From positions 62,001 through 126,000 of the forward strand of contig JAEWSH010000042.1 of the NCBI GenBank assembly GCA_023398375.1: DNA of 64,000 nucleotides. Direction: 5' to 3'. The translations under genes and the position numbers were made by a program. Under the pieces are notes generated by a model. It saw only the letters and a program-made list of their open reading frames with translations. It did no database searches and was not told the origin of the DNA. This document shows, one piece after another, positions 17,831 through 25,588 of this stretch (position 1 is its first letter; every line of letters starts with the position of its first letter). Origin of the DNA: Bacillota bacterium. GTDB lineage: Bacteria; Bacillota; Clostridia; Lachnospirales; Lachnospiraceae.

Positions 17831-18190
17831 ATGAAGATTGCAGTTTCAGCAACTGGACAGAATAAGGAAAGCCTGCTTGACAGAAGATTTGGCAGGTGTG
17901 ATTACTTTCAGATCTATGATATGGAAACAAACGGACACATTGCTATCGAAAATCAAGGTGCGGCAGCAGGCGGCGGTGCAGGAATCGCAGCTGCAAGCCA
18001 GATGATTGACGAAGATGTAGAAGTCATTCTTACAGGTAATCTTGGCCCGAATGCATTTGAATTAATAGAAAAAGCAAAGATAAAAGCATATAGCTGTGAT
18101 ACCGTTCCCGTATTCAGAGCGATTGCTATGTACCAAAAGGATCAACTGTCTGAAATCAGTTCCGCCGGCGGTGCCCATCATGGTATGTGA
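17831..18190 (+). CDS. NifX/NifB-family (FeMo-cofactor binding-like) protein
   Basis: A 119-residue single-domain protein of the dinitrogenase iron-molybdenum cofactor-binding fold: MKIAVSATG, the RFGRCDYFQIYD strand, then GGGAGIAAASQMIDEDVEVILTG. Free-standing members of this family in anaerobes bind or transfer Fe-S or metal clusters and commonly sit next to MinD-type ATPases with ferredoxin domains, as here. The start at 17831 is preferred because GAGGT is 7 nt upstream; the ATG at 17825 lies one base after it. No nitrogenase genes are in the window. The tail is glycine- and histidine-rich (SSAGGAHHGM). Confidence 0.85.
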   Translation: MKIAVSATGQNKESLLDRRFGRCDYFQIYDMETNGHIAIENQGAAAGGGAGIAAASQMIDEDVEVILTGNLGPNAFELIEKAKIKAYSCDTVPVFRAIAMYQKDQLSEISSAGGAHHGM

Positions 18191-18208
18191 CAGGAAGAGG
18201 CGGACAGC

Positions 18209-19036
18209 ATGAATATAGCGATCCTTAGCGGAAAGGGAGGAACCGGGAAAACAACGGTTGCAACGAATCTTGCGGCAACATTAGGTGTCAGCTACGTGGA
18301 CCTGGATGTGGAAGAACCGAACGGATTTATTTTTCTAAAGCCTCTCATAAAAGATCAAGATGAAGTTTATGTAGAATATCCTGTTATTGACAAAGAAAAG
18401 TGCGTATTGTGCGGAGCTTGTGCCAAAGCTTGTCAGTTTCATGCGTTGGCGAAAGCAGGAAAAGAGATCATAGTATTTGAAAAGCTTTGTCACGACTGCG
18501 GAGCATGTAAACTTGTATGTAAAACAGGTGCTTTATCTTATGCAAAGCGTTCCATTGGGAAGCTGGAACATGGAACGGGCAAAGAGATCACATGTTACCG
18601 GGGAGTCATGAATGTAGGTGAACCAATGGCAGTACCGGTTATTAAAAAACGTCTGAAAGAGTTACCGGTGGAAGACCACTTCATAGACTGCCCTCCAGGC
18701 ACGTCGTGTAATGTGGTAGCGTCACTTAAAATTGCAGATGCAGCTATTTTGGTCACTGAGCCTTCTGAATTCGGACTTCATGATTTGAAAATGGCGGTAG
18801 AGCTTGTAAAACTTTATAATATCCCTTATGGAATCATTATAAATAAAGATGATGGGCAGGATAACATGGTAAAAAAATTTTGCCGAAAGAATAGCCTTAC
18901 ACTATTTGGAGCTGTTCCATACAGCATGGAAGCGGCTGCGTTATATTCAAAAGGTATTATGCTGTGTGAGGATGAATACCACAAAACAGTTTTCGCTGAA
19001 ATAACGCAGAAGATAAAGGAGGCGTTTGCATGGTAA
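18209..19036 (+). CDS. MinD-superfamily P-loop ATPase with inserted ferredoxin domain (1)
   Basis: A 275-residue ATPase with the deviant Walker A GKGGTGKTT and switch region DLDVEEPN, into which two 4Fe-4S motifs are inserted (CVLCGACAKACQF and CHDCGACKLVCK, about residues 65-105), followed by HFIDCPPGTSCNV and a TEPSEFGLHD loop. This family (NifH/Mrp relatives) is thought to load or move Fe-S clusters using ATP. It is the second gene in a four-gene cluster and overlaps the next ATPase by 7 bases. The two ATPases are similar and may form a heterodimer, an inference from their tight coupling. Confidence 0.9.
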   Translation: MNIAILSGKGGTGKTTVATNLAATLGVSYVDLDVEEPNGFIFLKPLIKDQDEVYVEYPVIDKEKCVLCGACAKACQFHALAKAGKEIIVFEKLCHDCGACKLVCKTGALSYAKRSIGKLEHGTGKEITCYRGVMNVGEPMAVPVIKKRLKELPVEDHFIDCPPGTSCNVVASLKIADAAILVTEPSEFGLHDLKMAVELVKLYNIPYGIIINKDDGQDNMVKKFCRKNSLTLFGAVPYSMEAAALYSKGIMLCEDEYHKTVFAEITQKIKEAFAW

Positions 19037-19893
19037 TATCAGTGTTGAGCGGAAAAGGCGGAACGGGAAAAACAACCGTGGTAGCTGCTTTATCTGAACT
19101 GGTCAAGAAGGTGATAAGAGTAGATTGTGATGTAGATGCGCCGAATCTCTATCTTTTTTATAAAGGTATGGATATGGAAAAGAAAAATTTTTATGGCGGT
19201 AAATGCGCGAAAATAAACAGGAGCCTATGTATTGAATGTGAGATCTGTGAAGAAGTCTGTAAGTTCGGAGCAATTAAAAATGCAGCAATTGACCCTTTAA
19301 GCTGTGAAGGATGCGGAGCCTGTACCTTGGTATGCCCACAGAATGCAATTATGTTAACGGAACAAAAGACGGCCGATACGTTCCTGACGAAGACTGATAA
19401 AGGAATCATATCCAGAGCATTGATGGGAATTGGAAGCGACGGATCAGGTAAGCTGGTAACGTATCTTCGAAAGAATGCAAAGCGTTTTGAAGCAGATCAT
19501 AACATTACTATCCTGGATGGTTCACCCGGAATTGGATGTTCTGTGATCGCATCTATTACAGAAACAGATATTGCGCTCATTGTGACAGAACCGACCAGAT
19601 CCGGACTTGATGATCTGAAAAGAATTCTGGAACTTGCAGAACATTTTGAAACGCAGGTCATGATTTGTGTAAACAAATATGATATAAATCCGGATATGAC
19701 ATCTCAGATAGAAAACTATGCAAGAGAAAAAAATCTCGTTGTAGCAGGAAAGATACCCTTTGATAAAAAGGTCATGGAATCTGTGAACACATTGCGGCCA
19801 ATTACAGATTTTCAAGACAGTTCCGCAAGAAAAGCAATTGAGGAAATGTGGGTTCGCATGAATAGCCTTATGAAAAAACAAGATACAAGATGA
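19030..19893 (+). CDS. MinD-superfamily P-loop ATPase with inserted ferredoxin domain (2)
   Basis: A 287-residue paralog of the preceding protein: Walker A GKGGTGKTT, DCDVDAPN switch, ferredoxin motifs CIECEICEEVCKF and CEGCGACTLVCPQ (about residues 60-105), ILDGSPGIGCSV and TEPTRSGLDDLKRI. All eight cluster cysteines are present. Both ATPases conserve the catalytic lysines of the MinD family. Together with the NifX-like proteins on either side they form a cluster-handling module found in many strict anaerobes. Confidence 0.9.
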   Translation: MVISVLSGKGGTGKTTVVAALSELVKKVIRVDCDVDAPNLYLFYKGMDMEKKNFYGGKCAKINRSLCIECEICEEVCKFGAIKNAAIDPLSCEGCGACTLVCPQNAIMLTEQKTADTFLTKTDKGIISRALMGIGSDGSGKLVTYLRKNAKRFEADHNITILDGSPGIGCSVIASITETDIALIVTEPTRSGLDDLKRILELAEHFETQVMICVNKYDINPDMTSQIENYAREKNLVVAGKIPFDKKVMESVNTLRPITDFQDSSARKAIEEMWVRMNSLMKKQDTR

Positions 19894-19985
19894 AGCAGAA
19901 AACTGTTTCACTTGTCATGAATTAAAAAATAGTTAAAGGAATCAAGGTTGAATAAATGACATTCGACCCCTTGATTTGTATACGA

Positions 19986-20016
19986 CCAAGGGTCGCAGAA
20001 GGGAGCTGAAAATGAA
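19986..20016 (+). repeat. 31-bp repeat carrying a ribosome binding site and start codon (copy 2)
   Basis: It is nearly identical to 7923-7953 (28 of 31 bases). Here the first bases also form the right arm of a hairpin (CGACCCCTTG at about 19959 pairing with CAAGGGTCG), which is absent from copy 1. Confidence 0.7.
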
Positions 20017-20368
20017 GATAGCAGTAGCAAGTCATGGAACTATGGTAAGCGGACATTTTGGACATTGTGAAGGGTTTACTCTATATGATGTAGATAATAC
20101 TGAAGTAACAAATAAAGCTTTTGTACCAAACCCAGGACATAAACCAGGATATCTTCCTGTATTTTTAAAAGAGCAGAATGCAGATGTTATTATTGCCGGC
20201 GGAATGGGAGAAACAGCACAGGACTTATTTCATGAAAATGGAATTGAAGTGGTAGTTGGTGCACAGGGAAATGCAGATGATGTGGTAAAACTCTATATTA
20301 AGGGTGGATTAAAATCTACAGGAAGTGTCTGTACAGAACACGCTCATGAGGGGCATTGTAACGATTAA
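20012..20368 (+). CDS. NifX/NifB-family protein (2)
   Basis: A 118-residue single-domain protein of the same fold as the one at 17831: MKIAVASHG, SGHFGHCEGFTLYDVDN, ADVIIAGGMGETAQDLFHENGIEVVVG, and a C-terminal histidine/cysteine tail (CTEHAHEGHCND) that could bind metal. The start at 20012 follows GGGAGCTGAAA; upstream in-frame codons lie in the repeat. It is separated from the ATPase genes by 118 bases but reads in the same direction, so it probably belongs to the same functional group. No conserved nif context. Confidence 0.88.
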   Translation: MKIAVASHGTMVSGHFGHCEGFTLYDVDNTEVTNKAFVPNPGHKPGYLPVFLKEQNADVIIAGGMGETAQDLFHENGIEVVVGAQGNADDVVKLYIKGGLKSTGSVCTEHAHEGHCND

Positions 20369-20394
20369 GTATTTAATAAAAAAATGAAAGAAAA

Positions 20395-20424
20395 GGGCAT
20401 GCCCTAACGGGCTGCCCCAATTTT
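20395..20424 (+). terminator. Terminator after the NifX-like gene
   Basis: GGGCATGCCC and GGGCTGCCC form a GC-rich hairpin with one bulged base and a TAAC loop, followed by CAATTTT. It also lies at the 3' end of the convergent spore photoproduct lyase gene. Confidence 0.7.
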
Positions 20425-20479
20425 GCCTGCGATGGCATAATCTATCATTCGCCGATCAATTAGACTTATTTAATTGAAA

Positions 20480-21481
20480 TCATGAAATATAAATAATTTT
20501 CATGGTCGGTAATTTTTTTTGAATTGCTTCTAACAAAAAGGTCTCAGCTTCCTGTCTCATATTTTCTTTATAACTATATTTTCCTCTTCCTTTACCAGTC
20601 ATTAATTCCCGATCAAAAATTTGTACCGCATTTGGAAAAGCATCATTATTAATTGCATTATGAACAAAGCTGTATGTCATTAGGATAATTTCTATAAATC
20701 CTATTGATTTTACTTTATTACTAAGCTGATCAGCAAGGCAGTCAATGAGCTGACTGTACATTCTTTTCCAATCCGGAAGTAAAATTACGGGTGCAATCAG
20801 AAGACCTACAGGATATCCGGCTTCTGCCATATGATTAAGAGCTTTTATTCTTGCTGAGAGCGATGATGTACCATACTCGACATTGTGTATTATTTCATCT
20901 GGATTAACACTCATTCTAAATATCGTTTTACCTTTATGATCAAGATTCAATAATGGTTGTATCATATCAAATTTTGTGGGAAAAGTTAGTTTTCCTTTTC
21001 CTTCACGAGCAAACTTTTCGATCGTCCAGGATAAATTGCCTGTAATTGTGTTTTCCAATATTAAATCGCTGTTACTCCCAATTTCAAATGTTTGGGGCTG
21101 GGGTTTAGAAGATTCAAATTTTAATAATCGTTGCAGCATTTGATCACGATTGACGAATAATCTTAAGTAAGAACATTTGTTATAATTGCATACAAGATAA
21201 CAATATAAACACATTGCGCGGCAACCGGATGATGTATAGGGAACTAACCAATCAGATACTTTATGATTTTCCACATACTTGTGAGTTTTGCGTATACCTA
21301 AAATCAGATGCTGTTTGAGCTTCGGAAAGCTTTTATTCTGCATGGAACTTAATTCTACAATACGGTTATGTGATTCAATCTCTATCCATGGTAGAGATTT
21401 ATATTTATTTTTAAGAGTTTGTCCCAGTTCGTAATCTAGTGCCGCTGGTTCATAATATACTGCATCAAAATTTATTTCCAT
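20480..21481 (-). CDS. splB: Spore photoproduct lyase family radical SAM protein
   Basis: A 333-residue protein matching spore photoproduct lyase: the radical SAM cysteines lie in SSGCRAMCLYCYLV (CxxxCxxC), with the SPL-type N-terminal half (VYYEPAALDYELGQ) and the FEIGSNSDLILENTITGNL and FRMSVNPDEIIHNVEYGTSSL blocks. The enzyme repairs the thymine dimer formed by UV in dormant spores by radical chemistry, so the host probably sporulates. It stands alone on the minus strand between Fe-S genes; no splA-like regulator is adjacent. Family membership is clear; whether it truly repairs spore photoproduct is inferred. Confidence 0.88.
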   Translation of the reverse strand: MEINFDAVYYEPAALDYELGQTLKNKYKSLPWIEIESHNRIVELSSMQNKSFPKLKQHLILGIRKTHKYVENHKVSDWLVPYTSSGCRAMCLYCYLVCNYNKCSYLRLFVNRDQMLQRLLKFESSKPQPQTFEIGSNSDLILENTITGNLSWTIEKFAREGKGKLTFPTKFDMIQPLLNLDHKGKTIFRMSVNPDEIIHNVEYGTSSLSARIKALNHMAEAGYPVGLLIAPVILLPDWKRMYSQLIDCLADQLSNKVKSIGFIEIILMTYSFVHNAINNDAFPNAVQIFDRELMTGKGRGKYSYKENMRQEAETFLLEAIQKKLPTMKIIYIS

Positions 21482-21570
21482 ATTTTATACCTATAGCTTT
21501 ACACATCCGGAAATAGATGTGGCTCCCTTTCTCCGTTATATAAAGTACCCAAATTGTGCATTCTGAATAC

Positions 21571-21620
21571 AACCAAAAACCTATTTCATTTAATTGACGA
21601 AGTGAAATAGGTTTTTGGTT
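21571..21620. terminator. Long hairpin between splB and the DUF134 gene
   Basis: Perfect 18-bp arms run from 21571-21588 and 21603-21620 (AACCAAAAACCTATTTCA and its complement). A/T runs flank the inner stem on both sides, which would suit a bidirectional terminator, yet the flanking genes are divergent. It may be a relic or part of a longer leader. Confidence 0.55.
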
Positions 21621-21669
21621 CGGGAAAGACGGAACAGAGTAGTTTTGTAGGACTGCTGAGATGAGTTTA

Positions 21670-21697
21670 TTGACATTTGAAACAAATCAGATATTAT
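21670..21697 (+). promoter_or_regulatory. Promoter of the DUF134 regulator gene
   Basis: TTGACA (21670-21675) and TATTAT (21692-21697) with a 16-base spacer lie 60 bases upstream of the start codon. Confidence 0.55.
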
Positions 21698-21757
21698 TAT
21701 AATTGAGGGGCAAGGAAATTATGAGGCTCTTTCAGAAGAAAAAGGTAAGGAGAAAAC

Positions 21758-22234
21758 ATGGCAAGACCAACAAAATGGAGAAAAGTTGAGCATATTCCGG
21801 CAATACCCTATTTCGTACCATCTGAAACTGATGTCGCAGAATTGCAAGAAAACATATTGAAGCTGGAAGAATTAGAAGCGATTCGGTTAAAAGATCTGGA
21901 AGGACTAGAGCAAAGCGAATGTGCAGAAAAAATGGAGGTATCAAGACCGACATTTCAACGTATCTTACTCTCGGCAAGAGAAAAATTAGCAGATAGTTTA
22001 ATTAATGGAAAGATGATACATATAGAAGGTGGCAATTTTACGCTTAATATATGTCCGATCAAGTGTAGCGACTGTGGAAAAGAATGGAAAGAAAGTTTTG
22101 AAAATCTAGAATCAATTAAGAGTGGTAACTATGTATGTCCGGATTGCGGTTCAGTTGATATAATATGTCAGGATAATTGCAAAGATAAGTTCTGCCGTAA
22201 GAACTGTTGGCGCCATAGAGGTATGGATTATTAG
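21758..22234 (+). CDS. DUF134/UPF0251 family DNA-binding protein
   Basis: A 158-residue protein. Residues 1-95 are the DUF134 domain: MARPTKWRKVEHIPAI start, then a sigma-4-like helix-turn-helix (LEAIRLKDLEGLEQSECAEKMEVSRPTFQRIL). Residues about 105-150 form cysteine-rich zinc-binding modules (CPIKCSDCG, CPDCG, CQDNCKDKFCRKNC). DUF134 proteins are probable regulators found beside NifX/Mrp-like genes in anaerobes, as in this window. Its possible target is the CATATGCCCATAA box upstream of the NifX and Mrp genes; that link is inferred. A hairpin terminator follows at 22265. Confidence 0.87.
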   Translation: MARPTKWRKVEHIPAIPYFVPSETDVAELQENILKLEELEAIRLKDLEGLEQSECAEKMEVSRPTFQRILLSAREKLADSLINGKMIHIEGGNFTLNICPIKCSDCGKEWKESFENLESIKSGNYVCPDCGSVDIICQDNCKDKFCRKNCWRHRGMDY

Positions 22235-22264
22235 TTACATGAAAATAATGATATTAAAAAACCT

Positions 22265-22313
22265 AGTGTTATAAAATCAGTGCTTGATAAGTATTGATTT
22301 TATAACACTTTTT
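22265..22313 (+). terminator. Terminator after the DUF134 gene
   Basis: Perfect 15-bp arms AGTGTTATAAAATCA (22265-22279) and its complement (22295-22309) are followed by a short T run. Confidence 0.85.
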
Positions 22314-22318
22314 AAATT

Positions 22319-22349
22319 ATTACTATTCAGCCTTACGGCTTCTATATTA
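22319..22349 (-). repeat. Small hairpin repeat with GA/GA step (copy 1, minus strand)
   Basis: On the minus strand the core GAAGCCGTAAGGCTGA forms AGCC/GGCT with a GTAA loop flanked by GA on both sides, then ATAGTAA. It resembles the hairpins at 23448 and 41818. The outer stem is imperfect here. Confidence 0.5.
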
Positions 22350-22354
22350 AAATA

Positions 22355-22383
22355 TTGACATATGCCCATAATAGAATTAAAAT
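22355..22383 (+). promoter_or_regulatory. Promoter of the Mrp gene with embedded CATATGCCCATAA box
   Basis: TTGACA (22355-22360) and TAAAAT (22378-22383) have a 17-base spacer. The box CATATGCCCATAA (22359-22371) fills most of the spacer, so a bound protein would block polymerase. Confidence 0.7.
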
Positions 22384-22460
22384 ATTTTAATGAGAATAAG
22401 TTTCAAAAGTCTTATAGTTATTAACCTTAAAGTATAAAAAAACAACAAGGAGTAAGTATC

Positions 22461-23354
22461 ATGCAAAAGAAAGAAGCTAATAAGAAAGGTGCATTACAAC
22501 CGGCACCGAAAGTTTTGAAAAGTTGTTCGGATAACAGTTGTACAAAAGAATCTTGTGAAGGATGCGAAAACAGCAAACAAACCTTGATGGAGGATTTAAA
22601 CCAGTATAGTTCAGTTAAAAATGTGATTGGAGTTGTAAGTGGTAAAGGTGGCGTTGGTAAGTCATTTGTTACCGCCATGTTAGCAGTATTATTGAATAGA
22701 AAAGGTTATAAGCTAGGTATTCTTGATGCTGACATTACAGGACCATCTATTCCAAAAATGTTTGGAATCACCAGAAAGGCAATGGGAAATGAATTGGGTA
22801 TTATACCAGAATCCACAGCAAACAATATTAAAATAATGTCAGTAAATCTATTATTAGATAAAGAAGACGCACCTGTAATCTGGAGAGGACCAATATTGGC
22901 TAATACTGTAAAGCAATTCTGGACTGAAGTAGTATGGGAGGACTTAGATTATTTATTCATTGATATGCCACCAGGAACAGGTGATGTGCCACTTACCGTA
23001 TTTCAGTCAATTCCATTGGATGGAATCGTAATTGTATCATCTCCACAGGATCTTGTATCTATGATTGTTAAGAAGGCATATAATATGGCAAAAATGATGA
23101 ACATACCTATCTTAGGTTTAGTTGAGAATATGAGCTATGTGAAATGTCCTGATTGTGGAAAAGAAATTAATTTGTTTGGTGAAAGTAAATTAGCTGAAAT
23201 TTCAAATGAAACAGGTATTACTATATTAGGAAGAATTCCAATTGATCCAGTCATTGCGAGTCTGGTTGACGAAGGAAATTTTGAGAATTTTTCATGCGAT
23301 TATCTAGTTGATGCAGCAGAAAAGATAGAGGGTGTTTTTAAACACGAAAAATAA
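22461..23354 (+). CDS. Mrp/NBP35-family P-loop ATPase
   Basis: A 297-residue Fe-S cluster carrier ATPase: a cysteine-containing N-terminal segment (CSDNSCTKESCEGCENS, about 22-38), Walker A SGKGGVGKS (about 62-70), LDADITGPSIPKMFG, DMPPGTGD and the C-terminal CxxC pair in VKCPDCGKE that holds a bridging cluster in Mrp/ApbC dimers. It serves assembly or transfer of 4Fe-4S clusters. The N-terminal cysteine set, as in NBP35, adds a possible second cluster. It shares the CATATGCCCATAA promoter box with the NifX/MinD operon. Confidence 0.93.
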   Translation: MQKKEANKKGALQPAPKVLKSCSDNSCTKESCEGCENSKQTLMEDLNQYSSVKNVIGVVSGKGGVGKSFVTAMLAVLLNRKGYKLGILDADITGPSIPKMFGITRKAMGNELGIIPESTANNIKIMSVNLLLDKEDAPVIWRGPILANTVKQFWTEVVWEDLDYLFIDMPPGTGDVPLTVFQSIPLDGIVIVSSPQDLVSMIVKKAYNMAKMMNIPILGLVENMSYVKCPDCGKEINLFGESKLAEISNETGITILGRIPIDPVIASLVDEGNFENFSCDYLVDAAEKIEGVFKHEK

Positions 23355-23447
23355 GGAGCAGAGAGCAGTGATATCGGAACGTTATGTTTTGTAGAAATAA
23401 TTGAATTAATTAAAAGTCAAAAGTAAGTTTTATTCTGTGTATAATAG

Positions 23448-23479
23448 GTTGCTATGAAGCCGATAGGCTGAATAGTAAC
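23448..23479 (+). repeat. Small hairpin repeat with GA/GA step (copy 2)
   Basis: GTTGCTAT pairs with ATAGTAAC (one wobble), then GA faces GA, then AGCC pairs with GGCT around a GATA loop. Compared with 41818-41849, paired bases change together, so the fold rather than the sequence is kept. Confidence 0.55.
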
Positions 23480-23651
23480 GTATTATTATCAATAAGCGGG
23501 TTAACAATTGACATATTAAATTGCTTTGCATATTATAATCATATAAAAAAATATACTTGTGTTTGCTTATGCTTGGTCTAAGGTAAAAAATCAAATCTGC
23601 TAAGGAAAGTATGATTGAGGTTCAAATGTAGCCTCAAAAAATTTGCCCATA

Positions 23652-23669
23652 GGTTAGATAAAACTAACC
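23652..23669. promoter_or_regulatory. TTAG-N6-CTAA operator, copy 1
   Basis: GGTTAGATAAAACTAACC, an 18-bp dyad with 6-bp arms, lies upstream of ABC pair A. The identical 18 bases precede ABC pair B at 29544. The arms resemble half-sites of DtxR/IdeR-type metal regulators. Confidence 0.75.
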
Positions 23670-23755
23670 GCAGAATTATATACTTGGTAATTTTATAGTA
23701 ATAAAGTTTATGATACCAATGAACCAACATAATAAAATTTAGGAGGATTAACCGT

Positions 23756-25567
23756 ATGCAAGAAAAGAAGAAGCTATTTGTTCTTAAAAGATTTTTGCCT
23801 TATATGGGCAGAAAGAAGATACTTTTGCCAATATCATTAATACTGTCAGGAATCTCTGCAGTACTTAATATTCTGCCCTTTGTGCTTGTTTGGTACATAA
23901 CACGTAATATATTATCAGCTCCTCAAGCCATAGAAGTATCAAATATCAGTTTTTATGCAGCACTTGCTTTTGCATGTGCAGTAAGCGGTATCGTGGTCTA
24001 TTTTGCTGCACTTTTAAGTTCACATCTTGCAGCTTTTCGTGTTGAAGTCGGTATGCAGAAAGTGGGTATGGAAAAAATACTGGCTTTGCCTTTGGGCTTT
24101 TTTGATCAGTATGCAAGTGGGAAAATAAGAAAGATCGTAAATGACGGAGCAGGAACTACGCATACATTTTTAGCACATCAGTTACCGGATATGGCAGGCA
24201 GTATTGTTTCTCCTGTTATTCTTATAGGGCTGATTATTATCGTTGACTGGAGAATGGGGATCGCATGCCTTATTCCAATCATTTTAGGTTTTCTTACAAT
24301 GAGCTTTATGATGAGCGCTGAAGGTAAAAATTTTCAACAAATGTATTATGATTCCTTAGAGGAAATGAGTTCGGAATCTGTAGAATATATCAGGGGCATT
24401 CCGGTCGTAAAAACATTTGGTCAGACCATTTATTCGTTTAAGCGATTTTATGACAGCATCATCAAATATAAAGAGATGGTCCATGCATATACGCTTCTTT
24501 GGCGGCCCCCCATGTCTTTTTATACTATAATTATGCAATCAGCAGCTTTCTTCTTAATCCCTATGGCGATTTTTTTAATAGGGAGAGGAGAAAATCTTTC
24601 TCTTGTGCTTGCAGACTTTATTTTTTATCTTCTGATATCCCCGATTTTTACTATGCTGCTGATGAAATCCATGTATTTTCAACAGAATACAACAATTGCA
24701 GAGCAGGCTATTGACAGACTGGATCAGCTTTTGGACTATCCATCCATGAGCTATCCCGAAAATTCTAATAAAATTAAAAATTATAGTGTGGAATTTAAAG
24801 ATGTTGCTTTTTCTTATGAAAAAAACAGCAAACGGGCTTTAGATAAAATCAGCTTTACCTTACAAGAAGGTGAGACCATTGCACTTGTGGGAGCCTCCGG
24901 AGGTGGAAAAACCACAATAGCAAGACTTGCAGCGCGGTTCTGGGATACCGACGAGGGAGAAGTATTAGTTGGTGGAATGAATGTCAGGGATATCCCCCAA
25001 AAAGAATTGATGGACAATATTTCTTTTGTTTTTCAAAGTACAAAACTATTTAAAGGCTCCTTAAAAGAAAATATTCTTTTCGGTAAAGAAAATGCAGGGG
25101 AGGAAGAATTAAACAAAGCAATCGATTTCTCCCAGTCAAGAGAAATCATAGACAATCTTCCGGAAGGTCTTGATACCGTAATAGGTTCCAAAGGAACTTA
25201 TCTTTCCGGTGGGGAGCAGCAAAGGATCGCGCTCGCCAGAGCTATTGTGAAAAATGCTCCTATTGTGCTTTTGGATGAAGCCACTGCCTTTGCAGATCCC
25301 GAAAATGAGCATTTAATTCAAAAAGCCTTAAAAGAACTTAGTCGGGGGAAAACGACTCTTATGATCGCACACCGCCTTACGAGCGTGCAGAATGTTGACC
25401 GGATCTTAGTAATAGAAAAAGGAAAGATCGCAGAAGCGGGAACCCACAAAGAACTGCTTGAGAAAGGTGGAATCTATAAAACCATGTGGGAGGAATATCA
25501 AAGATCAGTTGAATGGAAAATAGCTGACAAGGACCGTGTGAAAGAAAACATGGCTGAACAAAAATAA
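23756..25567 (+). CDS. ABC half-transporter, YbtPQ/IrtAB-like (pair A, first)
   Basis: A 603-residue exporter-fold half-transporter: six membrane helices (about 20-310), Walker A GASGGGKTT, signature LSGGEQQRIAL, Walker B IVLLDEATAFADPENEH and H-loop MIAHRL. The D-loop reads DPENE, a pattern shared by all six half-transporters of this island and, from memory, by siderophore importers of the YbtPQ/IrtAB type. These have exporter architecture but bring ferric siderophores inward. AGGAGG lies upstream of the ATG. The TTAG-N6-CTAA operator at 23652 suggests metal control. It forms a heterodimer with the next gene (21-base gap). Import direction and substrate are inferred. Confidence 0.87.
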   Translation: MQEKKKLFVLKRFLPYMGRKKILLPISLILSGISAVLNILPFVLVWYITRNILSAPQAIEVSNISFYAALAFACAVSGIVVYFAALLSSHLAAFRVEVGMQKVGMEKILALPLGFFDQYASGKIRKIVNDGAGTTHTFLAHQLPDMAGSIVSPVILIGLIIIVDWRMGIACLIPIILGFLTMSFMMSAEGKNFQQMYYDSLEEMSSESVEYIRGIPVVKTFGQTIYSFKRFYDSIIKYKEMVHAYTLLWRPPMSFYTIIMQSAAFFLIPMAIFLIGRGENLSLVLADFIFYLLISPIFTMLLMKSMYFQQNTTIAEQAIDRLDQLLDYPSMSYPENSNKIKNYSVEFKDVAFSYEKNSKRALDKISFTLQEGETIALVGASGGGKTTIARLAARFWDTDEGEVLVGGMNVRDIPQKELMDNISFVFQSTKLFKGSLKENILFGKENAGEEELNKAIDFSQSREIIDNLPEGLDTVIGSKGTYLSGGEQQRIALARAIVKNAPIVLLDEATAFADPENEHLIQKALKELSRGKTTLMIAHRLTSVQNVDRILVIEKGKIAEAGTHKELLEKGGIYKTMWEEYQRSVEWKIADKDRVKENMAEQK

Positions 25568-25588
25568 ACAAAGAAAGGGAGCAAAAAA

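Larger units (their letters stand above)
23355..23755 (+). other. 401-bp intergenic region with promoters, hairpin and operator
   Basis: No gene was found. It holds a TATAAT-type -10 (23439-23444) directly before the hairpin repeat at 23448, a second promoter (TTGACA, 17 bases, TATTAT; about 23511-23539), and the TTAG-N6-CTAA operator at 23652-23669, 87 bases before the ABC gene start. Confidence 0.55.

Noticed and set aside
17831..20368. Nitrogen fixation cluster
   Set aside because: No nifHDK, nifE or nifN is present; the NifX-like single-domain proteins and MinD ATPases are common in non-fixing anaerobes.
23642..23651. Third copy of the CATATGCCCATAA box (TTTGCCCATA)
   Set aside because: Only the TGCCCATA part matches and the TATG half-site is lost; it probably arises by chance next to the TTAG-N6-CTAA operator.
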